Notes: generated from the letters alone by a model not told the origin. A stretch of 37,149 bases of DNA from Betaproteobacteria bacterium (GCA_025362135.1 JANYHZ010000057.1:1-37149); one strand, 5' to 3'. Positions 25,674-33,827 are shown, counted from the stretch's first letter. Program-made: numbers and translations.

Positions 25674-28600
25674 ATGATGCCACATGGCTCTGCAGATGCG
25701 CTATTTCTCGCTCGATGCGCGGCAAAAAGCGCTGGAAAAAACTCGCCGCTATTTATACTCACCTCAAGCGCACAGGACGCCGAACGCCTGAGCGCTGAAA
25801 TTGCGTTTTTTCAACCCACACTTCGCGTACATCGCCTCCCCGACTGGGAGACGCTGCCTTACGACCATTTTTCGCCGCATCCAGACTTGGTATCGGAGCG
25901 ACTGGCGACGTTGTATCACTTTTCGCAGGGACAGTTCGATGTCGGCATCGTGCCAGTCACGACAGCGATGACGCGTTTGTGCCCGCGCGAGTACCTCGCC
26001 GGCCATTCATTTTTTATCCGGATCAAATCGCGCCTCAACCTCGAACGCTTGCGAGACGATCTCACGCTGGCTGGCTACACCTGCACCACGCAGGTCATGG
26101 CTCCGGGCGAATTCGCCGTACGCGGTGGCTTGATCGATCTGTTCCCGATGGGCAGCTCCGTACCCTATCGCGTAGATCTGTTTGGCGACGAGGTCGATCA
26201 GATTCGTACTTTCGATGTCGATACACAGCGCAGCATTTACCCGGTGAATGAAATCCGATTGCTGCCGGCCCGCGAGTTTCCGCTGGACAAGGACGGACAG
26301 CATCGCTTCCGCGAAAATTTCCGCGAAAATTTCGATGGCGATCCCTCGAAGAGTCGCATGTACAAGGATGTTTCCGCCGGATTGGCACCGAACGGAATTG
26401 AATATTACTTGCCACTGTTTTTCGAGCACACTGCCACGGTCTTTGACTATCTCCCTGAAAATACCAGTGTATTTTTGCATGGAGATGTGAGCGCTAATGC
26501 AGAAGACTTTTGGAAGGACACGCAATCCCGCTTTGAGCTGATGCGTGGCGATAAAGATCGGCCACTACTGCCCCCAAAAGATATTTTCCTCGCTGTGGAT
26601 GAACTGTTTGGTGGCATGAAACCTTTCGCCAAATGTGATCGCGAAACGGTGTACGGTACCGCACTGGCATTACCTGCGGTGGAAGTCGACCGCCGCGCCG
26701 CTGACCCGCTGACGAAGTTTCGTGCGTTCGTCGCGGCGTTCGGCGGCAACATTCTCATCACTGCCGACGGCATGGGGCGACGCGAAACCGTCTCGCAGTT
26801 CCTGGCTGAAAACGCCCTGAGAGCCGCACCAGTCAACAACTTTTCCTCCTTCTCCACTGGCAGAATTGGCGTCGTCATTACTTTCACACCGCTGCAAACC
26901 GGATTCATCCTGCCCGGCGAGCGTCTGGCTGTCGTCACCGAAAACGAGTTGTACGCATCCGAAGTAAAGCAATCACGACGCCGCGAAAAATCGCGCACCA
27001 GTACCGAGGGTCTGCTACGCGACTTGGCCGAAGTCAAGATAGGCGATCCGGTGGTGCACGAACAGCACGGCATCGGTCGCTATGCCGGGCTGGTCACCAT
27101 GGACCTTGGCGAAGGTGCCCATGAATTTCTGGAACTGCATTACGCTGGCACCGACAAGCTCTTTGTTCCTGTCGCGCAGCTCTCCGTCATTTCCCGCTAC
27201 ACCGGTGCCAATCCCGACACCGCACCGCTGTACAAACTCGGCAGCGGCCAGTGGGAAAAAGCCCGCAAGAGAGCTGCGGAACTGGTACGCGATACGGCTG
27301 CGGAGTTGCTCAATCTTTACGCTCGACGGGCGGCGCGGCAGGGGTTTGCATTCCCGCTGAAACTCAATGAATTCGATGCCTTCTCCGCGAGTTTCCCGTT
27401 TGAAGAAACGCCTGACCAGGCCGCGGCGATCAAGGCAGTGATGGCAGATATGACATCCGGAAAACCAATGGATCGACTTGTGTGCGGCGACGTTGGCTTT
27501 GGCAAGACCGAGGTGGCGCTGCGTGCAGCCTTCATTGCTGTAGCGGCGGGGAAACAGGTTGCCATTCTGGTTCCAACCACGCTCCTCGCCGAGCAACACT
27601 TCCAGAATTTTTCAGATCGCTTTGCCGAATGGCCGGTAAAGATCGCAGAGTTTTCGCGGTTTCGTTCAGCCAAAGAAACGACCATGGCGTTGAAGGGCAT
27701 TGCGGACGGTACCGTCGATATCGCCATCGGAACGCACAAGCTAATACAGAAAGACGTGTCGTTCAAAAACCTTGGGCTGGTGATTCTCGATGAAGAACAT
27801 CGCTTCGGCGTGCGTCAAAAAGAAGCGCTGAAAGCGTTACGAACCGAAGTCGATGTGCTGACGCTGACCGCCACGCCGATCCCGCGCACGCTTGCCATGT
27901 CGCTCGAGGGCCTGCGGGATTTTTCGGTGATTGCAACTGCGCCGCAGCGACGCCTTGCCATCAAAACTTTTGTGATCCCGCTTTCCGAGGGCATTATCGT
28001 TGAAGCCGTCATGCGTGAACTGAAACGCGGCGGGCAGGCTTACTATCTCTACAACGAAGTCGATACGATCCAGAACCAATATGATCGCTTGGCGCGGCTG
28101 CTACCGGAAGCACGTATCGCGGTCGCACATGGCCAATTGCCGGAACGCGAACTCGAACGCGTCATGCGTGATTTTTACCATCAGCGCTCCAACGTGTTGC
28201 TGTGCTCAACCATCATCGAGACCGGTATCGATGTGCCGACCGCGAATACGATTCTGATTCATCGCGCCGACAAATTCGGACTCGCGCAATTGCATCAGTT
28301 GCGTGGGCGCGTTGGACGCTCGCACCATCAGGCGTACGCTTATCTGCTTACGCCGCCTGCAGAGGCGCTCAATGCCAACGCCAGGAAGCGGCTCGAAGCG
28401 ATCCAGATGATGGAGGACCTGGGCGCGGGTTTTTATCTCGCCATGCACGATCTGGAAATTCGCGGTGCGGGCGAAGTACTCGGCGACTCCCAGTCCGGCG
28501 GCATTCAGGATATCGGCTTCACCTTGTATTCAGACATGCTCAACGCTGCGGTGAAGTCACTCAAGGCAGGTCGCGAACCCGATTTACTCAAGCCCTTGAA

Positions 28601-29066
28601 CGTTTCCACGGAAATCAATTTGCATACGCCTGCGCTTTTGCCCGAAACGTACTGTGGCGATGTCCATGAACGACTGGTGATTTACAAGCGCCTTGCCAAT
28701 TGCAGTGACGAATCGAATCTGGATCAGCTGCACGAGGAATTGATTGACCGTTTTGGCTTGCTGCCTCCACAGACGCAAACGCTGGTGGACTGTCATCGCC
28801 TGCGCATACTCGGCAAGCCTTTGGATTTACTCAAAATCGACGCAAGTTCACAAGCGATCATGGTGCAATTTGGTGTCGATACGCCGATTCATCCGCAGCG
28901 TGTGATTCAGCTCGTACAGCAAAAGCGCCATTACAAGCTCGCTGGACAGGACAAACTGCGTATCGATAGGAAACTGGAAAATGTGCGAGAGCGCGTCACG
29001 GAAATCAAGAACATTTTACGTGAACTGGCGCCGGCGCCTGCTGGTGACGCAAAAGCGGCCGCATGA
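25674..29066 (+). CDS. mfd: Transcription-repair coupling factor Mfd
   Basis: A protein of 1130 residues. The UvrB-like N-terminal domains carry LPDWETLPYDHFSPHPDLVSERL and APGEFAVRGGLIDLFP. The RNA-polymerase interaction domain starts near 450 (GDPVVHEQHGIGRYAGL). The translocase has Walker A CGDVGFGKTEVA near 605, the DEEH box near 706, TATPIPRTLAMSL (motif III) and the TRG region QLRGRVGRSHHQAYAYLL. The C-terminal TRCF domain carries LIDRFGLLPPQT. Mfd removes stalled RNA polymerase and recruits UvrA. An in-frame stop at 25659 limits the start to 25674 or the adjacent ATG 25677. It overlaps serB by ATGA, a coupling common in betaproteobacteria. Confidence 0.97.
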   Translation: MMPHGSADALFLARCAAKSAGKNSPLFILTSSAQDAERLSAEIAFFQPTLRVHRLPDWETLPYDHFSPHPDLVSERLATLYHFSQGQFDVGIVPVTTAMTRLCPREYLAGHSFFIRIKSRLNLERLRDDLTLAGYTCTTQVMAPGEFAVRGGLIDLFPMGSSVPYRVDLFGDEVDQIRTFDVDTQRSIYPVNEIRLLPAREFPLDKDGQHRFRENFRENFDGDPSKSRMYKDVSAGLAPNGIEYYLPLFFEHTATVFDYLPENTSVFLHGDVSANAEDFWKDTQSRFELMRGDKDRPLLPPKDIFLAVDELFGGMKPFAKCDRETVYGTALALPAVEVDRRAADPLTKFRAFVAAFGGNILITADGMGRRETVSQFLAENALRAAPVNNFSSFSTGRIGVVITFTPLQTGFILPGERLAVVTENELYASEVKQSRRREKSRTSTEGLLRDLAEVKIGDPVVHEQHGIGRYAGLVTMDLGEGAHEFLELHYAGTDKLFVPVAQLSVISRYTGANPDTAPLYKLGSGQWEKARKRAAELVRDTAAELLNLYARRAARQGFAFPLKLNEFDAFSASFPFEETPDQAAAIKAVMADMTSGKPMDRLVCGDVGFGKTEVALRAAFIAVAAGKQVAILVPTTLLAEQHFQNFSDRFAEWPVKIAEFSRFRSAKETTMALKGIADGTVDIAIGTHKLIQKDVSFKNLGLVILDEEHRFGVRQKEALKALRTEVDVLTLTATPIPRTLAMSLEGLRDFSVIATAPQRRLAIKTFVIPLSEGIIVEAVMRELKRGGQAYYLYNEVDTIQNQYDRLARLLPEARIAVAHGQLPERELERVMRDFYHQRSNVLLCSTIIETGIDVPTANTILIHRADKFGLAQLHQLRGRVGRSHHQAYAYLLTPPAEALNANARKRLEAIQMMEDLGAGFYLAMHDLEIRGAGEVLGDSQSGGIQDIGFTLYSDMLNAAVKSLKAGREPDLLKPLNVSTEINLHTPALLPETYCGDVHERLVIYKRLANCSDESNLDQLHEELIDRFGLLPPQTQTLVDCHRLRILGKPLDLLKIDASSQAIMVQFGVDTPIHPQRVIQLVQQKRHYKLAGQDKLRIDRKLENVRERVTEIKNILRELAPAPAGDAKAAA

Positions 29067-29929
29067 ATACTGATGTCATTATCCAGGGCGAAGATATTGC
29101 GAGTGCGGATTTGCGGGCACTGCACGCAATCTGCTCTGGAAACGGAATTGAGCGGATCGGTTATGTAACGCATCAGGCGTTTCGGTTAGCGCGCGCGAAT
29201 GTGGATAGTCGCGAAGCAGTCAAGAAACATTGCGATGCCGCACAACTCGATTTTGCCTTTGTTCCGTCTGGACGCAGACTCGATGCCATGGGGTTGCTGG
29301 CGATGGATATGGATTCGACGCTCATCACCATCGAATGCATCGATGAAATTGCAGATTTCATCGGCAAGAAAGCCGAGGTTTCCGCCGTAACAGCAAGCGC
29401 GATGCGCGGTGAAATCGACTGGCCGGAAAGTCTGCGGCGGCGTGTTGCGCTACTGGCTGGGCTGGAAGAGTCTGCATTGCAGCGCGTGTATGACGAGCGC
29501 CTTGCGCTGTCACCTGGCGCGAACGTATTGATCGCCACCGCAAAGAGCGCAGGTATCAGGACGTTGCTGGTTTCGGGCGGCTTCACGTTTTTTACCGAAC
29601 GCCTGAAAATTCGCTTGGGGTTCGATTTCTCGTTTTCCAACACGCTTGAGGTTGTCGGTGGAAAATTGACGGGCCACGTTACCGGGCCGCTATGCGACGC
29701 GCCGGGCAAAGCCCGCCATTTGCGAACTGCGCGGGATAAACTCGGATTGCGACGCGAACAGATCGTCGCGATCGGGGATGGGGCCAACGACTTGCAAATG
29801 ATGCGTGAGGCAGGGCTGTCAGTCGCGTATCGCGCGAAGCCGGTAGTCCAGGCGCAGGCGCAGGCCGCAATCAACTTTGTTGGGTTGGACGGGGTACTTG
29901 CGCTATTTGACGAGACCACGAAAGTCTAG
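29063..29929 (+). CDS. serB: Phosphoserine phosphatase SerB
   Basis: A protein of 288 residues. The N-terminal 75 residues form a degenerate ACT-like region. The HAD phosphatase core begins with DMDSTLITIECIDEIADFIG (nucleophile and acid Asp near 81 and 83), then LLVSGGFTFFTERL (motif II Ser) and VAIGDGANDLQMMREAGL (motif IV). It makes L-serine from phosphoserine, the last step of the phosphorylated pathway. The ATG at 29063 overlaps the mfd stop, showing translational coupling. No clear terminator follows in the 90 bp before DUF3460. Confidence 0.96.
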   Translation: MNTDVIIQGEDIASADLRALHAICSGNGIERIGYVTHQAFRLARANVDSREAVKKHCDAAQLDFAFVPSGRRLDAMGLLAMDMDSTLITIECIDEIADFIGKKAEVSAVTASAMRGEIDWPESLRRRVALLAGLEESALQRVYDERLALSPGANVLIATAKSAGIRTLLVSGGFTFFTERLKIRLGFDFSFSNTLEVVGGKLTGHVTGPLCDAPGKARHLRTARDKLGLRREQIVAIGDGANDLQMMREAGLSVAYRAKPVVQAQAQAAINFVGLDGVLALFDETTKV

Positions 29930-30019
29930 CATCGGCGGGCTTCCTGGCGATTTTTCCCTCCGAAGGCCGCTTCAGTGCTGGAGTTTACTGGCAAGTTTGG
30001 CGGGCCGCCCAGATCTCAA

Positions 30020-30232
30020 TTACTTCGCGGTATTGCCCGTCGCGTCAATTTTCGGCAGCGGAAAATACGCATAGGCCTGCTTGGGTGCCGCTGATTCGTC
30101 GTGGCGCTTGAGTTCATCGAGATTCTGTTTCTTGTCCCACCACGTTGCACGGTTGGTTTTCTGCTGTTCTTTCAGTTCCGGATTGTTGTCCATCAGATCG
30201 CGAACAAATTTGGTGATATCGGATTCGTACAT
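30020..30232 (-). CDS. DUF3460 family small protein
   Basis: A protein of 70 residues, soluble and charged. It begins MYESDITKFVRDLMDNNPEL and continues with RATWWDKKQNLDELKR, which is the DUF3460 signature found in betaproteobacteria. The C-terminal part is rich in Ala, Pro and Tyr (PKQAYAYFPLP). The function is unknown. It diverges from glrK over 137 bp and converges on serB. Confidence 0.9.
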   Translation of the reverse strand: MYESDITKFVRDLMDNNPELKEQQKTNRATWWDKKQNLDELKRHDESAAPKQAYAYFPLPKIDATGNTAK

Positions 30233-30369
30233 GGCAGTTTCCGCGTCAGGTTGATGATCTTCATCTTATCATTGCGATGGGCTACCAGGTTCGCGAACTT
30301 GGCATGACCCTTGCTGAAAGTTCCCGCAATCAAATGAAAAAAAACAGCGCTGCAAACGAGAGGCCGCTC

Positions 30370-31818
30370 ATGGAACTGCGTTACCCACGATCCTTTCTCG
30401 GTTTGCTGGTGGTCGGCTTCGCCATCGTTGCGCTGCCGTTGATTGCAGGGCTGGTGTCGAACGCGTTCTCGATTGAGCGTCTGTCCGAACAGAGCCAGAA
30501 GGCGGTTTTCAATGCCACCGTCGCGACGCAAAATGCCCGGCAATTATCAACTTTGGCGCTTGCGATGGAACGTTCAGCGCGTTTTTATGCCGTTTCTGGA
30601 GACCGCGATTTGGTGGATGCGTACAAGCAGTCACGCGAGAGGTTTCGAAAACTTCTTGGTGAATTTGTCGCCTTACCGCTGGCACCCGAGATGCAGGCTG
30701 CGGCAGACGTAGTTCAGCAAAGGGAGACAAGTATTTTTGCACTGCTCTCCGCAAAGCCGCCGTCGGCAGAACTTGGTCGCCAGTTCGAGCGTGATTTCGC
30801 CGAGCTCTCCGCGCGCTCATCGGCCCTGAACACACTGGCCGATCAATTGATCGAGCAGGAGGTGGCTGCCCTGAAAGCCGCAGCGGCCAAATCACGTAAC
30901 CAGGTCATCTGGCAACTGCTGGCGATGATTCCGTCGGCACTTTTGATGATCGCAGGCTTCACCTATCTGCTGGCGCGGCCGATCCGTGATCTCGACGAAG
31001 CGATCCATCGCCTGGGAGAAGGCAAGCTCGCACAACGCATCCGCGTCGCCGGCCCGCACGACATTGAAATGCTGGGAGAGCAACTCGATTGGTTGAGGCA
31101 GCGCCTGATTTCGCTCGCGGACCAGAAGACGCGTTTTTTTCAGCATGTTTCGCACGAGTTGAAAACGCCGCTGACGGCGTTGCGCGAGGGCTCCGACCTG
31201 TTGGGCGAGGAAGTCATTGGCAAGCTCAACGATGAGCAGCGCGAGGTTGCCCGCATTCTCAAACACAACTCCCTGACGCTGGAGAAGTTGATCCAGGATT
31301 TGTTGACTTATTCACAAGCACAATCTTCGGATCGTCTGGGCAAAAAGACCGCGCTCGATATCCAGCCAGTGCAATTGAGGGATCTCATCGATCACGTGAT
31401 CAACGCACAACGTCTCGCAATCATCGCCAAATCAATCACCGTAAAACGTGAGTGTGAAAAAGTTTCTTTTCAGGGAGATGGGGAAAAATTGCGCGTGGTC
31501 GTCGATAACCTGCTGTCGAATGCAATCAAATATTCTCCGCTGGGCGGCACCATTGTTTTACGCCTTGGCAAACACAAGGAACACGCCGTGATTGAAGTGA
31601 TCGACAATGGGCCCGGCATTTCGATGGAAGATCGTGAACGCATTTTCGACCCGTTTTATCGCAGCAAGAATGCGGCAACGTCCGGCGTCAAAGGCACCGG
31701 GCTCGGGCTGGCGATCGTACGCGACTATGTTGAAATGCATCAGGGCACGGTAAAGGCGATCGCGGCCGCAGGCGCGCACATTCGCGTCATTCTGCCGAAA
31801 TTACCGTTGCCCGCCTAA
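30370..31818 (+). CDS. glrK: Sensor histidine kinase GlrK/QseE-like
   Basis: A protein of 482 residues from ATG 30370 (MELRYPRSFLGLLVVGF), chosen because GAGAGG lies eight bases upstream and homologues I recall start this way; in-frame starts at 30334 and 30277 exist. Helix 1 is followed by a periplasmic domain of about 150 residues, helix 2 (WQLLAMIPSALLMIAGFTYLLA) and a HAMP segment (RPIRDLDEAIHRLGEG). The kinase has phospho-acceptor HELKTPLTALREGSDLL, N box NLLSNAIKY, G1 DNGPGI, F box FDPFYRS and G2 GTGLGLAIV. It pairs with the GlrR-type regulator 27 bp downstream. The enterobacterial qseG lipoprotein gene, normally between the two, is absent. In enterobacteria this kinase responds to envelope conditions. 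Confidence 0.9.
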   Translation: MELRYPRSFLGLLVVGFAIVALPLIAGLVSNAFSIERLSEQSQKAVFNATVATQNARQLSTLALAMERSARFYAVSGDRDLVDAYKQSRERFRKLLGEFVALPLAPEMQAAADVVQQRETSIFALLSAKPPSAELGRQFERDFAELSARSSALNTLADQLIEQEVAALKAAAAKSRNQVIWQLLAMIPSALLMIAGFTYLLARPIRDLDEAIHRLGEGKLAQRIRVAGPHDIEMLGEQLDWLRQRLISLADQKTRFFQHVSHELKTPLTALREGSDLLGEEVIGKLNDEQREVARILKHNSLTLEKLIQDLLTYSQAQSSDRLGKKTALDIQPVQLRDLIDHVINAQRLAIIAKSITVKRECEKVSFQGDGEKLRVVVDNLLSNAIKYSPLGGTIVLRLGKHKEHAVIEVIDNGPGISMEDRERIFDPFYRSKNAATSGVKGTGLGLAIVRDYVEMHQGTVKAIAAAGAHIRVILPKLPLPA

Positions 31819-31845
31819 TGGATATTTCATGAGACTGCAATCGAC

Positions 31846-33258
31846 ATGGCTACTCTCGCCGACGGGTCTGAAGTGAACAACCCGCAAATGCAAAATCTGC
31901 TGTTGGTCGATGACGACCCCGATCTCCTGAAATTGCTGGCGATTCGCCTGAAAGCGAGCGGATATCGGGCCACCACGGCGATCAACGGTGAACAAGCCCT
32001 GTCGATGATTGCCGCGGAAAGACCGGATCTGGTGATCACGGATCTGCGCATGGCGGGTCTGGATGGAATGGCGCTTTTTCATGAAATTGAGCGCCGCCAT
32101 ACCGGCTTGCCCGTCATCATCCTAACGGCACATGGCACGATCCCGGATGCCGTCGCGGCAACGCGGCAAGGCGTGTTCGGCTACATCACGAAACCATATG
32201 ACGCGAACGAACTACTCGCACAGGTGCGGCGTGCGTTATCGCTGCATGGCGGCGTTGGTGCGTCGAGGGCTGACGCGGGATTGGCATTGAACCGAGCGGA
32301 GGGATCCTGGCGTAGCGAAATTATCACCAGAAGCCCGGCGATGGAGGACCTGCTGTTGCGCGCAGAGCGGATCGCGCAGGGCGATGCGAGCGTGTTGATC
32401 CAGGGTGAAAGTGGAACCGGGAAGGAACTACTGGCACGTGCATTACACCGCGCGAGCCGACGCGCCGAACGGCCGTTCGTTGCGATCAATTGCGGTGCGA
32501 TTCCGGAAGCGCTGCTTGAGTCGGAATTGTTTGGCCACAAAAAAGGCGCGTTTACGGGTGCGACGAGCGATCATCCCGGATTGTTCGTCGAAGCCCATTC
32601 TGGCACGCTGCTGCTGGACGAAATCGGCGATATGCCGATGGCGTTGCAAGTGAAGCTGCTGCGGGTACTCGAAGCACGCGAAGTCCGTGCCGTCGGCTCG
32701 ACCAAGACCATCCCGATTGACGTGCGCGTCATCTCGGCCAGCCACCGCGATTTGAACCAGGCCAAGACCATTGGCTCGTTTCGCGAAGATTTGTACTATC
32801 GACTGAATGTCGTCACGCTCAAGCTGCCCGCATTGCGCGAGCGACGAGAGGACATTCCGTTGCTGCTTTCCTATTTCCTCAAGGAACTCTCAACGCGTTA
32901 CCAAAAAAACGTGAACGCGCTTTCGGATGATGCGCTGGAGATGATGAGTGCGGCTTCGTGGCCCGGCAATATTCGCCAGTTGTACAACGTTGCTGAGCAG
33001 GTGGTGGCGCTCTCTTCAAGCGAAATCGTCTCGACCAAAGTGGTTGAGCACGCCATGCAAGTTGAGATGCAGGGGCTTGACTCATTCGAGGAGGCGCGTC
33101 GCCGATTTGAATACGACTATCTCACCCGTCTGTTGAAGCTGACGCAGGGCAACGTGACGCAAGCGGCGCGGCTGGCGAAACGCAATCGCACCGAGTTTTA
33201 CAAGCTTTTGCAGCGCCATGGCATTGAGGCGGCGCATTTTAAGCCCGCCAACGGTTAA
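31846..33258 (+). CDS. glrR: Sigma-54-dependent response regulator GlrR/QseF-like
   Basis: A protein of 470 residues. The receiver (about 17-130) has VDDD, Asp66 in LVITDLRMAG and Lys in YITKPYDANEL. The AAA+ domain has Walker A GESGTGKE, the sigma-54 contact loop GAFTGA, Walker B GTLLLDEIGDMP and an FREDLYYRLNVV sensor. The C-terminal Fis-type HTH is LKLTQGNVTQAARLAKRNRTEFYKLL. It activates transcription only at sigma-54 promoters. The start at ATG 31846 lacks a strong ribosome-binding site; GTG 31873 or ATG 31888 would still keep the receiver. The proper target seems to lie immediately downstream: two GlrR-type dyads and a -24/-12 promoter in 33298-33471. Confidence 0.93.
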   Translation: MATLADGSEVNNPQMQNLLLVDDDPDLLKLLAIRLKASGYRATTAINGEQALSMIAAERPDLVITDLRMAGLDGMALFHEIERRHTGLPVIILTAHGTIPDAVAATRQGVFGYITKPYDANELLAQVRRALSLHGGVGASRADAGLALNRAEGSWRSEIITRSPAMEDLLLRAERIAQGDASVLIQGESGTGKELLARALHRASRRAERPFVAINCGAIPEALLESELFGHKKGAFTGATSDHPGLFVEAHSGTLLLDEIGDMPMALQVKLLRVLEAREVRAVGSTKTIPIDVRVISASHRDLNQAKTIGSFREDLYYRLNVVTLKLPALRERREDIPLLLSYFLKELSTRYQKNVNALSDDALEMMSAASWPGNIRQLYNVAEQVVALSSSEIVSTKVVEHAMQVEMQGLDSFEEARRRFEYDYLTRLLKLTQGNVTQAARLAKRNRTEFYKLLQRHGIEAAHFKPANG

Positions 33259-33297
33259 TCAACATTACGCCAAAATAGTCGGCTTTTGACGTCGGAC

Positions 33298-33315
33298 CGT
33301 CGCCATTTAGAGACA
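33298..33315. promoter_or_regulatory. GlrR-type binding site 1 (distal)
   Basis: CGTC at 33298-33301, ten bases, then GACA at 33312-33315. This is one base away from the TGTC-N10-GACA element known for enterobacterial GlrR. It shares CCATTT in the spacer with site 2. Its centre lies 64 bp from that of site 2, close to six helical turns, and about 176 bp before the predicted transcription start. Confidence 0.65.
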
Positions 33316-33325
33316 AGTATTCCTG

Positions 33326-33338
33326 TTATGAATCATAA
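33326..33338. promoter_or_regulatory. 13-bp palindrome between the two GlrR-type sites
   Basis: TTATGA-A-TCATAA is a perfect dyad. The overlapping 10-mer AATCATAAAC (33331-33340) recurs inverted as GTTTATGATT at 33433-33442, just before the -24 element. The AATCA-N5-TTA part also resembles an IHF core with one mismatch. It may bind a bending protein or a second regulator. Confidence 0.4.
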
Positions 33339-33361
33339 ACTTAGGGAATTACCTCAATATA

Positions 33362-33379
33362 TGTCTCCATTTGGCGACA
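33362..33379. promoter_or_regulatory. GlrR-type binding site 2 (proximal), TGTC-N10-GACA
   Basis: TGTC at 33362-33365, ten bases, GACA at 33376-33379: an exact match to the upstream activating element reported for GlrR at enterobacterial glmY. The centre is about 112 bp upstream of the predicted start at 33483, a normal distance for a sigma-54 enhancer. The glrR gene ends only 103 bp before it. Confidence 0.75.
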
Positions 33380-33454
33380 GATTTTCTCGCGAAGCTGGTA
33401 CACGGCAGAATACGGAAACGATCTAAACCATTGTTTATGATTGATTTAATATTT

Positions 33455-33471
33455 CTGGCACGGCGTTTGCT
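33455..33471 (+). promoter_or_regulatory. Full-consensus sigma-54 (-24/-12) promoter
   Basis: CTGGCACG (33455-33462), four bases, TTGCT (33467-33471). Every defined position of YTGGCACG-N4-TTGCW is matched, with the required ten bases between GG (33457-33458) and GC (33469-33470). The start should be near 33482-33484, most likely G33483. I see no convincing overlapping sigma-70 promoter. Confidence 0.88.
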
Positions 33472-33482
33472 CATATGAAGTT

Positions 33483-33616
33483 GAATGCTTTTGGATCGCC
33501 CTCCCTCCCTGGGCGCTTCGGCGGTTTGGCTAGGTCCCCAAACCCCGAAGGTTCTCCTCCTTAAGCATTCGAGAGTGCGCCTTCAGGGGCGGTCGAAAGA
33601 CCGCCCCTACTTTTTT
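33483..33616 (+). ncRNA. Candidate GlrR/sigma-54-dependent small RNA, about 134 nt
   Basis: The transcript is bounded by the sigma-54 promoter and a strong intrinsic terminator. Folding by eye gives a closing stem of GAATGCTT (33483-33490, the predicted 5' end) with AAGCATTC (33563-33570). Inside are hairpin 1, a CGCCC/GGGCG stem at 33497-33515 with a TCCCTCCCT loop, and hairpin 2, CTTCGG-c-GGTTTGG paired with CCAAACC-CCGAAG at 33516-33550 (13 bp, one bulged C, 8-base loop). A single-stranded TTCTCCTCCTT (33552-33562) follows, then a 14-base linker and the terminator. The pyrimidine loop and tract are complementary to Shine-Dalgarno sequences, as in anti-SD sRNAs. A short ATG frame from 33485 begins three bases after the start of the RNA, lacks a ribosome-binding site and runs through the terminator. 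It resembles enterobacterial GlmY in wiring, but I see no resemblance in sequence. Confidence 0.78.
33585..33616 (+). terminator. Strong plus-strand intrinsic terminator of the candidate sRNA
   Basis: AGGGGCGGTC and GACCGCCCCT form a perfect 10-bp stem closed by a GAAA tetraloop, followed by AC and six T (33611-33616). The minus strand has no T-run here, so it acts on plus-strand transcription only. It lies 327 bp past the glrR stop. Confidence 0.93.
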
Positions 33617-33626
33617 GTGAAGCTGA

Positions 33627-33827
33627 CTATTCGCGCTCCTCAATCCACGCCATCTGGATCGCCTCGAGTATTTTTTCGCCCGATTTATTCGGGTCAGCTT
33701 CGAATTCTTCAAGCTCGCACACCCACTGATGCAGGTCAGTGAAGCGAATGAGTTTTGGATCGACGTCAGGAAACTTCTCGCTGAGCTTAATCGCAATTTC
33801 GAGGGTATCGGTCCATTTGAGCGGCAT
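33627..33827 (-). CDS. iscX: Fe-S assembly protein IscX
   Basis: A protein of 66 residues from ATG 33827 (MPLKWTDTLEIAIKLSEKF), with GGGAGAA seven bases upstream; the open frame further upstream is antisense-like and not used. The IscX family marks are PDVDPKLIRFTDLHQWV and the acidic C-terminal half ending EKILEAIQMAWIEE. It binds IscS and iron and modulates cluster assembly. The start overlaps the fdx stop (TGATG), so it is the last gene of the isc operon. No terminator follows on the minus strand before the sRNA region. Confidence 0.95.
   Translation of the reverse strand: MPLKWTDTLEIAIKLSEKFPDVDPKLIRFTDLHQWVCELEEFEADPNKSGEKILEAIQMAWIEERE

Noticed and set aside
33485-33742. An 85-codon plus-strand reading frame across the proposed sRNA
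   Set aside because: It begins three bases after the predicted transcript start with no ribosome-binding site, reads through the terminator hairpin into the antisense of iscX, and its product has no recognisable feature.
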